Part shown: one piece after another, positions 1-8,352 of the stretch | How the letters are laid out: each line of letters begins with the position of its first letter | Position numbering within the stretch: the first letter of the stretch is position 1 | Origin: TMED23 sp964566055 | GTDB lineage: Bacteria > Pseudomonadota > Alphaproteobacteria > Rhodospirillales > UBA2165 | Assembly: GCA_964566055.1 (NCBI GenBank) | Contig: CAZMHI010000023.1 | Span: 1 to 64,000 of the forward strand | DNA length: 64,000 nucleotides | Reading direction: 5' to 3' | Notes under the pieces: generated by a model | What the model saw: only the letters and a program-made list of their open reading frames with translations | What the model was told of the DNA's origin: nothing | Database searches by the model: none | Made by a program: the position numbers and the translations under genes

Positions 1-52
1 GCACACTATGATGCCGTTGGGTGGGAGCCGTCCACGGCATCAAAAGCGGACA

Positions 53-1597
53 TTATTCTTCTGGCATTTCGGCCAAGCGGAGACCTTTCACAAATATTTC
101 CCTCACACCCTGACTTTCAACAACGTATGACGAACTTACGAAAGATATAGTGAGTTCCGGGCGTCGGTCGATGGCCTCCACCAATATATTTTTTGCCTCG
201 TTAATTTGGCCATTAAGCGCGAGTGCGATAACGAGCAGAGTATGAGCCCATGGCGCGTTTGGATATTGGATCGCCTTACGTCCCACTTCTATGGCATTTT
301 CAAAGTCTTCCAAATGTATATAGGCCAATGACAATCGACTATAAATCCGACCAATTTGAACGTCTCGCGGACTCTGCTTTATCGCACGATCAAAATGAGC
401 GATCGCCTCTTCAGGTCGACCTAATCTCAATTTAACTGTCCCAGCCTCCAGGTGAATTCCTGGATCACTTGGATTGAGTTTCAGTGCTGTATCAAATTCA
501 GCAATACTCGAAGAAAGATCATCATTAAAACTCAGCCACTTTGCCAAAGCGGCATGGGCGCGTGATTCGTTGATGTCCAGTTCCACTGACTTTCGAGCAT
601 AGCGATGGGCAATTTCCATAAAATTTTTGATCTTAAATGGCCCGAGCGTATGGAGAACGCTTTCAACATACCCAGTATAGGGGAGAACAAACTTTGGATC
701 GATCTCAATTGCGCGTTCAAATTGCTCACGTGCGGCAACGTAAGAATCAACGGTTCGTTCATTTAGGATAGCGAGCCCTCGTTGATAGGCTTCCCAGGCG
801 TCCAGACTTTCTGGTGGTTTGGATTTTATGCGCTGCTGTTCATTTAGTCCCAGTTCAGATTGAACCGTTCCGGCAACCGTGTCGGTAATTTCATCTTGGA
901 GTGCAAAAACATCTTCGAGTTCTCGATCAAAACGCTCGGCCCAGATATGACTCCCGGATTCGCCATCAACGAGTTGCACAGAAATACGTACCCGATCACC
1001 TGAGGTTTGCACGCTTCCTTCAAGCACATAGCGGACCATTAATTCTTTCGCAATCGTCAGCACATCAACGGTTGTGTCCTTATAAGAAAAGGCAGTGCTG
1101 CCACCAATGACCGAGAGCCACCGGCACCTTGATAAGGCGGTGATGGTGTCCTCGGTGATCCCGTCCGAGAAAAAAACCTGGCCGGGGTCGCCGGAAAAAT
1201 TCTTAAAAGGCAGCACGGCAATTGACGGCTTGTCGGAGGACGCTTGTACCATGTTGGCGGTAGCTGATTCAGTCTGAGCTGGCTCCCCTAATTCTGCCAC
1301 AAACCTAAATCCGCGCCTGGGAAAGGTCTTAATTACGGCTTGGGTTTTTCCATCGTCACCAACGGCTTTGCGTAGTGTATTTATCCGAGTATTGAGCGAA
1401 CTGTCTGAGACAATCCGGCCATCCCAAACCTGCTCAATGAGTTCGTCCTTGGAAACGACGCGATCTCGGTTCTTAACCAAGCAAACAAGCAGGCTAAAAA
1501 CTTGCGGCTCGATCTCTACGATCTCACCACTTTTGGTTAGTTCCAGACTCTCAGTATCAAGAGCATAATCCCCGAACTCAGCTCGCATTTTCTCCAT
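53..1597 (-). CDS. Winged-helix (OmpR/CadC-type) regulator with TPR domain
   Basis: Predicted transcriptional regulator of 514 residues. Residues 1-105 read as an OmpR/PhoB-type winged helix (recognition region around DELIEQVWDGRIV, then SLNTRINTLRKAVGD). Residues about 123-260 match the TolB-N/adenylate-cyclase-like segment that follows such DNA-binding domains (SIAVLPFKNFSGDP, HIWAERFDR). Residues about 270-500 form TPR-like helices (for example LKLNPSDPGIHLEAG). Unlike E. coli CadC there is no hydrophobic span after the winged helix, so it appears cytosolic. It is divergent from a small ORF at 1746. Family assignment is firm; the ligand and target genes cannot be told from sequence. M1 is used; M4 is an alternative start. 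Confidence 0.85.
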   Translation of the reverse strand: MEKMRAEFGDYALDTESLELTKSGEIVEIEPQVFSLLVCLVKNRDRVVSKDELIEQVWDGRIVSDSSLNTRINTLRKAVGDDGKTQAVIKTFPRRGFRFVAELGEPAQTESATANMVQASSDKPSIAVLPFKNFSGDPGQVFFSDGITEDTITALSRCRWLSVIGGSTAFSYKDTTVDVLTIAKELMVRYVLEGSVQTSGDRVRISVQLVDGESGSHIWAERFDRELEDVFALQDEITDTVAGTVQSELGLNEQQRIKSKPPESLDAWEAYQRGLAILNERTVDSYVAAREQFERAIEIDPKFVLPYTGYVESVLHTLGPFKIKNFMEIAHRYARKSVELDINESRAHAALAKWLSFNDDLSSSIAEFDTALKLNPSDPGIHLEAGTVKLRLGRPEEAIAHFDRAIKQSPRDVQIGRIYSRLSLAYIHLEDFENAIEVGRKAIQYPNAPWAHTLLVIALALNGQINEAKNILVEAIDRRPELTISFVSSSYVVESQGVREIFVKGLRLAEMPEE

Positions 1598-1745
1598 TTT
1601 TCGTCGTTTTTGGCAAATTTGACTATATCAAAAGCAATATTGACTGTTTATGGACAGGTTCTTGATGAAACCTTCAAGCGAATTGCTTCGAGTTTGCCTA
1701 ATCTAATTTCATCACGCAACGAATAAACTATTAGGAGTAAAAGCA

Positions 1746-1955
1746 ATGTTTGATGGTCCTAACAGCATATTTCGTAAAATTAACTTATTTGGACAGAGCC
1801 AAAGCGCAATGGAAGACAAGTATAGGGATATTGGAATGCATGCCGAAAATGCTGGCTATATGGTCTCAGGGGAAACCTACCAACATCTAAAAAACCAAGC
1901 TTTGGAGAAAATTTACAAATCCGCACCGCATTTACGTGGAAGGATAAGAAGTTAA
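1746..1955 (+). CDS. Small hypothetical protein, 69 aa
   Basis: Unrecognised soluble small protein. It is believed because ATG 1746 has a good ribosome binding site (AGGAG at about 1734-1738) and stands alone between two minus-strand genes, divergent from the winged-helix/TPR regulator. The product is polar, begins MFDGPNSIFRKINLFG and ends in a basic tail (HLRGRIRS). It has no signal peptide, membrane segment or cysteine. It could be a target of the adjacent regulator, which is inference from position only. Confidence 0.5.
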   Translation: MFDGPNSIFRKINLFGQSQSAMEDKYRDIGMHAENAGYMVSGETYQHLKNQALEKIYKSAPHLRGRIRS

Positions 1956-2062
1956 CGATGTCCGCTATCAGGGATAGTTCAGATGTTGTTTCATGCCCTT
2001 GATTTTGGCAGCTTATAGCCAAAAGAAGGCATTCTCCTTTTATGTAGTTAAAGATTGCTTCT

Positions 2063-4165
2063 TTATATTTTTCTAATTTCGCATTGCAGGCCTTTAAGCG
2101 GCGTCGCTCCGATCATAGGATCGTTCGGGCCCTGGTCATCGGTCAGCAAATTGATATTTGACTCCCTCCAGCCGTAATCGGGTGCACCTCGTTCCGGAAA
2201 CCACCAGCCGAAATCAGCTGACACAACTCTGGCATCGATACCGTCAGTTACCTTGGCTTTAAATTTCGCTTCACCTCGCGGTGAGGCAATAGCGACCCAG
2301 TCACCGTCAGCAATACCCCGCGCTGCCGCTGCCTCAGGATGAATTTCCACCAATGGGTCGGGGTGATCTTTTCGCAGCATTTCCGACTGCCGGCCTTCCG
2401 AGCCGAAAAAATTTGTCAGCCGGCTGCCTGTCGTTAAAACGAGTGGATATTTATCAACGAATTCCTTTTCCCGGAGCGGTCCTTCAGGCGGCTCATGATA
2501 GTCCGGCAAGGGGTCATACCCCCAATCCTCAAGTTGATGGATATAGAATTCATATTTCCGGCCCGGTGCTCCAAAACCTGATTGCTTGTATTTGTGAAAT
2601 ACCGGTTCGGTTCTGAGCCCCTCAGGCATATTCTTAAATTGTTCCCAGGTGATGCCAGCCGGCTCCAACATAATGTCAAAGGACTCCCGGTTGTCGTCCC
2701 AGAAATAGTCTTTGAATCCCAGCCGCTTACCAAGTTCGGCAAATATTTTAATGTCCGGCCAAGCCTCCCCCACCGGCTCAACCGCTTTGTTACGCGGAAA
2801 GACATAGCCGTGGCTTTTCCAGTGATCACCAACGCCGTCATGCTCCAACCAGGTTGTCGCCGGCAGGACGATATCCGCCATCTCCACGGTCGGTGTGCGA
2901 TAGAGATCGGTGGTGACAAAAAACTCAATTTTCTTAAGCGCCTCGTAGACCCGTTGGGCATTTTCGCGGATCACCAATAGATTGCTGGCGAAAGTCAGCA
3001 TGCCGCGCACTTTATAGGGTGTTTCCTCAAGGATGGCGTCCCAAACCACATGCGGTGTGAGACGCCCAATAATCGTACCGAGCTTGTATTGATCACCGCC
3101 CAGCATCTTCTGCTGCTGCTTTGGCGGCAGTTTGTGAAAGAGAGCAAATTCACGCGCCGGCATGACCGGTGACGGCATAAAGACGACATTGCCGCCGGGG
3201 GCGTCAAAGTTACCGGTCAAAGCCACCATATTAAGCAACGTCCGGGCACCATCGACGCAGTTAATGTTTTGATCAATGCCGACGCCCCACTGGATCGCGC
3301 CGGATTTTGCCTTGGCAAAAAGCCGGGCTGCCTCAATAATCTGCTCAGCTGGAACCCAAGTGATTTCAGCGACTTTATCGGGCGGAAACTGTTCCAGCCG
3401 CTCGGCCAATTGATCAAAGCCGGATGAATAATTGGTGACGAAATCCTGGTCGTAGAGATTTTCCTTAACAATGACATGTAACATGCCGAGCGCTAAAGCG
3501 GCATCGGTTCCGGGCCGCAATCGGAGCCATAAATCCGCCCGCTCGGTAACTGTGGTCCGCCGCGGATCAATAACGATAACCTTGTTACTTCGCTTCAGCG
3601 CATTTGCTAAATTTAAAGCACAATATTCATCGGCATTGGAGTTGAGATGGTTGGCTCCCCACACCATGAGGCACTCCGGGTTGTTGTCGTAATCGACCAG
3701 CGGAATGTCGAAACCGAGTACTTTTGAAATAGCAATGCGCGGCAGGTAGCACATGTGACCGGGAGTCATCACATTGGGCGAGCCGTATAGGTGCGCCAGG
3801 CGATATAGATAATGCTGAAAATCGCGGCCCGTACCATGGCCAAATACCACCGATTCAGCGCCGGAATCTTCTTTAAATTGGGATAGCTTGTCGGCGATCG
3901 TCGTTAACGCTTCCTCCCAGGAAATTTGCTCCCATTTTCCATCGCCGCGTGAACCGGCGCGTTTCATCGGGTGGCGCAGACGCATCGGATGCTCACGTAA
4001 TTCAATGGATGCGCGGGCTATTTTACAGGTGTACCCCTTGCTGATCGGGTGATTTTTATCACCTTCAACTTTGATCAATTTCTCACCGTCTTTGACAACC
4101 TGAACTCCGCACCCGCCGTGTCCGCAAGCCCGGCAAAGAGTGTCAATTCTGGTGATTTGATTCAT
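2063..4165 (-). CDS. Molybdopterin-dependent oxidoreductase, DMSO reductase family
   Basis: Mo/W-bis-MGD enzyme of 700 residues. The N-terminus carries Cys at 11, 14, 19 and 47, which would hold a 4Fe-4S cluster. The spacing CX2CX4CX27C has one residue more than the usual CX2CX3C start. Cys139 in GHMCYLPR is the likely metal ligand. Later blocks (VVIDPRRTTVTERADLWL-like, LTGNFDAPGGNV, ADIVLPATTWLEHDG) are typical of the family, and the C-terminal domain is the molydopterin dinucleotide-binding fold. There is no Tat signal, so it is cytoplasmic. No electron-transfer subunit is adjacent. It is divergent from an aromatic-acid cupin and decarboxylase, so a role in hydroxylated aromatic metabolism is possible but inferred. 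ATG 4165 follows GAGGAA. Confidence 0.85.
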   Translation of the reverse strand: MNQITRIDTLCRACGHGGCGVQVVKDGEKLIKVEGDKNHPISKGYTCKIARASIELREHPMRLRHPMKRAGSRGDGKWEQISWEEALTTIADKLSQFKEDSGAESVVFGHGTGRDFQHYLYRLAHLYGSPNVMTPGHMCYLPRIAISKVLGFDIPLVDYDNNPECLMVWGANHLNSNADEYCALNLANALKRSNKVIVIDPRRTTVTERADLWLRLRPGTDAALALGMLHVIVKENLYDQDFVTNYSSGFDQLAERLEQFPPDKVAEITWVPAEQIIEAARLFAKAKSGAIQWGVGIDQNINCVDGARTLLNMVALTGNFDAPGGNVVFMPSPVMPAREFALFHKLPPKQQQKMLGGDQYKLGTIIGRLTPHVVWDAILEETPYKVRGMLTFASNLLVIRENAQRVYEALKKIEFFVTTDLYRTPTVEMADIVLPATTWLEHDGVGDHWKSHGYVFPRNKAVEPVGEAWPDIKIFAELGKRLGFKDYFWDDNRESFDIMLEPAGITWEQFKNMPEGLRTEPVFHKYKQSGFGAPGRKYEFYIHQLEDWGYDPLPDYHEPPEGPLREKEFVDKYPLVLTTGSRLTNFFGSEGRQSEMLRKDHPDPLVEIHPEAAAARGIADGDWVAIASPRGEAKFKAKVTDGIDARVVSADFGWWFPERGAPDYGWRESNINLLTDDQGPNDPMIGATPLKGLQCEIRKI

Positions 4166-4275
4166 TCGTTGAGTTTCCTCATGAGCGATAATTTACCGGC
4201 AAATCGTCATCAAAAAAAATTGGCTGAAACGTAAATCCTCGGCCAATACATTACATGGCGGCAAATCGCCCACCA

Positions 4276-4287
4276 TGACATATGTCA
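4276..4287. promoter_or_regulatory. Perfect 12-bp palindrome TGACATATGTCA in divergent intergenic region
   Basis: TGACATATGTCA lies between the divergent molybdoenzyme gene (start 4165) and the cupin gene (start 4383). A perfect palindrome in a shared promoter region is a good operator candidate for a dimeric regulator. No regulator gene is adjacent, so the protein is unknown. Confidence 0.4.
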
Positions 4288-4382
4288 ATTTCGGATTTCA
4301 GAACTTGATTGTTGAGGGGCAATAGGGAACTATTGATGAAGTAATAGCTAACCTAATAAAAGGGGTGGCGGAGGAGAGTGGC

Positions 4383-5438
4383 ATGAACGAGCTCAACGAA
4401 TCTGTGGACGGTCAGGAAGCCGCCAAACAGGCAACATCCGACGATTTTTACGCCAGTATGGAAAAAGCCGGCGTGACGCCGTTGTGGGATCGCTATAACG
4501 AATTGATCAAGCCGGAACCCACGCCGCGAGACCCGGGCACTCAATGGACCTGGGAAGACCTTTTACCGCTTGTTGATCGAGCCTCGGCAGAGATTAAAAC
4601 TGAAGATGCGGAACGGCGCGTACTGATGTTGCTTAATCCGATTTTTAACGGTGAACCAATGACCACAACCGGCATGTTCGGCGCCCTGCAAATTTTATTG
4701 CCGGGTGAATTTGCCAGAGTCCATCGTCACACGGCCACGGCCTTTCGCTTTGTTATGGAAGGCAGCGGCGCGCAAACTACCGTCAACGGCAAAGCCTGCG
4801 ATATGAACGAGGGCGATGTGATCCTGACACCGAATTGGGCCTGGCATGAGCATGCTAATCCGGGCACGGAACGTGTCTGCTGGTTCGACGGTCTCGACGT
4901 GCCCTTAGCGGCCTTCTACAACGCGATTTTTTCCGAACATGGACCGGCCGGCAACTTCCCGCCCGATCAATCAACTTTGCCAGATGAGACTTATGCAACA
5001 GCCGGCCTTGTTGCCGATACTAAACGTGATGAGGTTCCCTACTCGCCCATGTTCCACTATCCCTGGACCGGGGTTTGCAATGCACTGTCAGCCATGGAGC
5101 CGGAAGCCGATGGCAGCCGCCAGGTTCACTACACCAATCCGGTTGATGGCGGTCCAGTTGTGCCGACCATGGATTTATATGCGCTGCAACTTTCAGCCAA
5201 AGCCGAAACCAAGCCCTACCGGACGACCAGCAATGCCATCTGCGTTGTTGCCGAGGGTGAAGGCGCTTCGAACATTGGCGACAAACGGATTGAGTGGCAG
5301 AAAAACGATATCATCACGCTGCCGCATTGGACTTGGATTTCTCATATCGCGGCAAGTGATAACGCCAAACTTTTCCTGAGTACGGACCGGGCGGTACTAA
5401 AGCAGATCAATTTGCTGCGGGACGAGGTTCAAGACTAG
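4383..5438 (+). CDS. Bicupin ring-cleavage dioxygenase-like protein (gentisate 1,2-dioxygenase family)
   Basis: Bicupin protein of 351 residues resembling gentisate/salicylate 1,2-dioxygenases, which open the ring of hydroxylated benzoates with Fe(II). The first cupin holds the metal motif HRH at residues 114-116 and the later WHEH (His155, His157). The second cupin (about 235-340) lacks a clear His triad, as usual in this family. The start at 4383 was chosen over GTG 4365 because GGAGGAG at about 4370-4376 sits directly before it. The downstream decarboxylase-like gene follows after 37 nt, so they probably form one operon. Substrate (gentisate, salicylate, hydroxynaphthoate) is not determinable here. 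Confidence 0.8.
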   Translation: MNELNESVDGQEAAKQATSDDFYASMEKAGVTPLWDRYNELIKPEPTPRDPGTQWTWEDLLPLVDRASAEIKTEDAERRVLMLLNPIFNGEPMTTTGMFGALQILLPGEFARVHRHTATAFRFVMEGSGAQTTVNGKACDMNEGDVILTPNWAWHEHANPGTERVCWFDGLDVPLAAFYNAIFSEHGPAGNFPPDQSTLPDETYATAGLVADTKRDEVPYSPMFHYPWTGVCNALSAMEPEADGSRQVHYTNPVDGGPVVPTMDLYALQLSAKAETKPYRTTSNAICVVAEGEGASNIGDKRIEWQKNDIITLPHWTWISHIAASDNAKLFLSTDRAVLKQINLLRDEVQD

Positions 5439-5475
5439 GGGCGGCGGCGAAACTCCAAATAGAGTTTGGTACATT

Positions 5476-6456
5476 ATGCAAGGAAAAATCGCGCTCGAAG
5501 AGCATTTCGCTTTAGCCGACACACTCGTCGATCTGGACCGGCGGCTGAGCGGCGCCGATACCTGGGCTGATACCCGCAGAAGACTGCTCGATACCAGAGA
5601 TCTTCGCCTGGCGGAAATGGACAAAAATGGCATCGAGCTGGTGATCCTCTCGCATACGGCACCGGGAATTCAGGAAATTCTTGATGTCAAAGAAGCAGTT
5701 GAGCTGTCACAACGCGCCAATGATCTGCTGGCCGAAGAGATCGCCCTTCACCCTGACCGCTTTGCCGGCTTTGCAGCTTTGCCGATGCAAGAACCGGACG
5801 CCGCTATCACTGAGCTCTCCCGGTGTATTAAGGACCTCGGCTTTAAAGGCGCACTGGTCAACGGCTTTACCCAAAAAGATGTATCGGATTCAGTGATTTA
5901 CTACGACATCCCAGAATACAGACCGTTTTGGGCAGCTCTTGAAAAATTCGATCTGCCCTTTTACATGCACCCGCGCACCATGATTGCCGAGCGGGCGCAG
6001 GCTTATGAAGGTCATCCCTGGCTCTATAGCTCTGCCTGGGGTTTTTCTGTCGAGGCTTCAATTCACTCTCTGCGCCTGATCGGCTCAGGTCTGTTTGATG
6101 ACCATCCCAATTTGCAGATCATTCTTGGGCATCTGGGTGAACGCATTCCTTTCGATCTGTGGCGGATTGACCATCGCATCAACCGCCAGCCGAGCGGCTA
6201 TACGCGGCCTCACCCGATGAGCCATTATTTCCGCAACAATTTTCACCTGACGACCAGCGGTAATTTTTACGGACCCGCCTTTGAATTTACCCTCAACGAA
6301 ATGGGCGTCGAGCGGATGATGTTTTCGGTCGATTATCCGTTTGAAGACACGACTGAAGGCGCGACCTGGTTCGATGAAATGGAGATGGCGGAAGACACGC
6401 GCCTGAAAATCGGCCGCACAAATGCAATTAAGCTGTTTAATTTGGATTTGTCCTAG
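5476..6456 (+). CDS. Amidohydrolase-family decarboxylase, gamma-resorcylate decarboxylase-like
   Basis: Metal-dependent amidohydrolase-2 (ACMSD-related) protein of 326 residues. It closely follows the pattern known for 2,6-dihydroxybenzoate (gamma-resorcylate) decarboxylase: MQGKIALEEHF with Glu8 and His10, His165 in YMHPR, His219 in LGHLGE and Asp286 in SVDYPFE. These positions match the known Zn/Mn ligands and catalytic residues to within one residue. The expected reaction is nonoxidative, reversible decarboxylation of a hydroxybenzoate. It follows the cupin dioxygenase gene in the same direction. Family is confident; exact substrate is inferred from memory of the family. Confidence 0.85.
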   Translation: MQGKIALEEHFALADTLVDLDRRLSGADTWADTRRRLLDTRDLRLAEMDKNGIELVILSHTAPGIQEILDVKEAVELSQRANDLLAEEIALHPDRFAGFAALPMQEPDAAITELSRCIKDLGFKGALVNGFTQKDVSDSVIYYDIPEYRPFWAALEKFDLPFYMHPRTMIAERAQAYEGHPWLYSSAWGFSVEASIHSLRLIGSGLFDDHPNLQIILGHLGERIPFDLWRIDHRINRQPSGYTRPHPMSHYFRNNFHLTTSGNFYGPAFEFTLNEMGVERMMFSVDYPFEDTTEGATWFDEMEMAEDTRLKIGRTNAIKLFNLDLS

Positions 6457-6732
6457 TCTGTCACGGTATCTACTGAACCAATGCGATTGACGGAACAGAA
6501 TCGTTTGGCAGATTAGAATTGATTTTAGCGTATAGGTTGTTTTAGTGTCTCTACACCGAGGGAGCTAAACGACGCTGTAACCGAAACCATTCTCTATCAA
6601 ATAGAACTAAAATCGCATAAAACCTTGGTGAAAATTAGAAAATTAAAACTAATTTTTAAATTGATTACAAAAAATCAATAACAATATATTTAGTAGCCGT
6701 AAATCATTGACTGAAATCGATGAGGTAAAAAA

Positions 6733-8331
6733 ATGCGAAAAGATACATCAGCTTATGTATTAATAATTGCCATTTTCGCCGCTTTGCTTGTCAATCACCC
6801 TTCATACGCCCAGCCAAATATTCAAAATCGCGATATAGTTGTCGCCGTTAATAAATTGCCGCGTAGTTTAGAACCTGCTGAAATTAATGGTAACATTGAA
6901 GTCAGGGTGTTCTATTCCGTTTTTGATACGCTCATTCGACGCGACTTTATCAATCAAGCTTCTGGCCAAAATCCAAAATTAATGCCGAGTTTAGCCGTCA
7001 AGTGGAACAGGATCGATAATCGAACCTTAGATGTGACATTGCGGCGAGGAGTTAAGTTTCATAATGGTGATACCCTAACCGCGGATGATGTTGTATTCAC
7101 CTTTTCGAAAGAACGCCTTTGGGGAGATAGTTCACTCTCCAAAGCCGGGCGCAAGCATTTCAACTCACTCGAAAAAGTCGTCAAAATTGATAATCATCGT
7201 GTCCGATTTGTAACCAAATTTCCAGATTTGATGCTCGAATTGAAGCTAACCGGCTACACGGCTTGGATCGTCAATGCCCGATCGTGGCTCAAGCACAAAT
7301 CCAGTGATCCAAATTGGCTTAAAAGCGCCTTGAAGGCCGTAAAATGGAACCCAGTTGGAACCGGGCCGTTGAAATTTGAATCCCGCAAGCCCAAAGTTGA
7401 GATTAAATTCACAGCGTTTGATCAATATTTTATGGGCAAGCCAAATTTTCGCAGCTTGACGTTCAATCAGGAGCCTAACCGGATTAACCGCGTGGCTGGC
7501 CTCATTGGCAGAAAATACGATATCGCAGTTGATGTGGCGCCGGAACAACTATCGATAATAAATAAATATTCTCATGTTGAAGCACGTTCGGTTCAGCTGG
7601 ATAACCTCCATGTGCTGGTTTTTAATACTAAATCTGAAAAACTTCAGGACAAACGTCTGCGTCAGGCGTTGAGTTTAGCAATTGACCGCAAAGCATTGAG
7701 AAAAGTTCTGTGGCTTGATCGCAATATTACGCCCAACGGGCATCAGTTGAAATCGTTTGGCGAAATGTATAACGCTGATCGCAAAGGCTACCGGTATGAC
7801 ATCGAACGCGCGAAAGAGCTGGTAAAAAAATCCGGCTACAAAGGTGAGGTCCTAAGCTATCGGACAATTGGTAACTATTACTTAAACAGTGAGCACGCCG
7901 CACTGTTGATCATTGATATGTGGCGCAAAATCGGCGTTAAGGCGAGACTGGATATCGTCAATAGCGGCAAGCAAAAGCATGCTAAAGGCGCTGAGATTTA
8001 TACTTGGTCAAACACCGTGCGGCTTCCTGATCCTACGGGCGGTATTGTGATTTCCTGGGGCCCGGTCTCTGACGTTCAAAAACGGCACAAATTTTGGGCG
8101 GCACCGCCACAATTCAACAAATTGGTCGGAGTTGTAGAGCGTTCTTCGAAAACTATGCAAAGGTATTCCGCCTTTCAAAAAATGCTGGACATTTTTGAAG
8201 ATGAAATGCCGGGGACCGTTCTCTACAACCCTCTTTATAGTTATGGGCTCCAAAGCAACATTCAGTGGACACCTTATTCGATCTATTTCATGGACTTTAG
8301 ACCTGATATTTTTTCGATTAAGGATAACTAA
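6733..8331 (+). CDS. Periplasmic binding protein, ABC peptide/nickel type (SBP family 5)
   Basis: Solute-binding protein of 532 residues with a signal peptide ending near SYAQPN. It shows the family-5 pattern: LPRSLEPAEING near the start, LRRGVKFHNGDTLTADDVVFT at about 98-118, and LRQALSLAIDRKAL near 310. No permease or ATPase gene is near. The next gene (22 nt downstream) is a membrane sensor kinase, which suggests that the protein presents a ligand to the kinase instead of, or as well as, a transporter. Codon and base use are more AT-rich than in the flanking biosynthetic genes. The preceding 276 nt (6457-6732) are AT-rich and hold a small inverted repeat ATTGATT/AATCAAT near 6660-6679. Confidence 0.85.
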   Translation: MRKDTSAYVLIIAIFAALLVNHPSYAQPNIQNRDIVVAVNKLPRSLEPAEINGNIEVRVFYSVFDTLIRRDFINQASGQNPKLMPSLAVKWNRIDNRTLDVTLRRGVKFHNGDTLTADDVVFTFSKERLWGDSSLSKAGRKHFNSLEKVVKIDNHRVRFVTKFPDLMLELKLTGYTAWIVNARSWLKHKSSDPNWLKSALKAVKWNPVGTGPLKFESRKPKVEIKFTAFDQYFMGKPNFRSLTFNQEPNRINRVAGLIGRKYDIAVDVAPEQLSIINKYSHVEARSVQLDNLHVLVFNTKSEKLQDKRLRQALSLAIDRKALRKVLWLDRNITPNGHQLKSFGEMYNADRKGYRYDIERAKELVKKSGYKGEVLSYRTIGNYYLNSEHAALLIIDMWRKIGVKARLDIVNSGKQKHAKGAEIYTWSNTVRLPDPTGGIVISWGPVSDVQKRHKFWAAPPQFNKLVGVVERSSKTMQRYSAFQKMLDIFEDEMPGTVLYNPLYSYGLQSNIQWTPYSIYFMDFRPDIFSIKDN

Positions 8332-8352
8332 CAGTTGGGGATTTAGGCAGGT

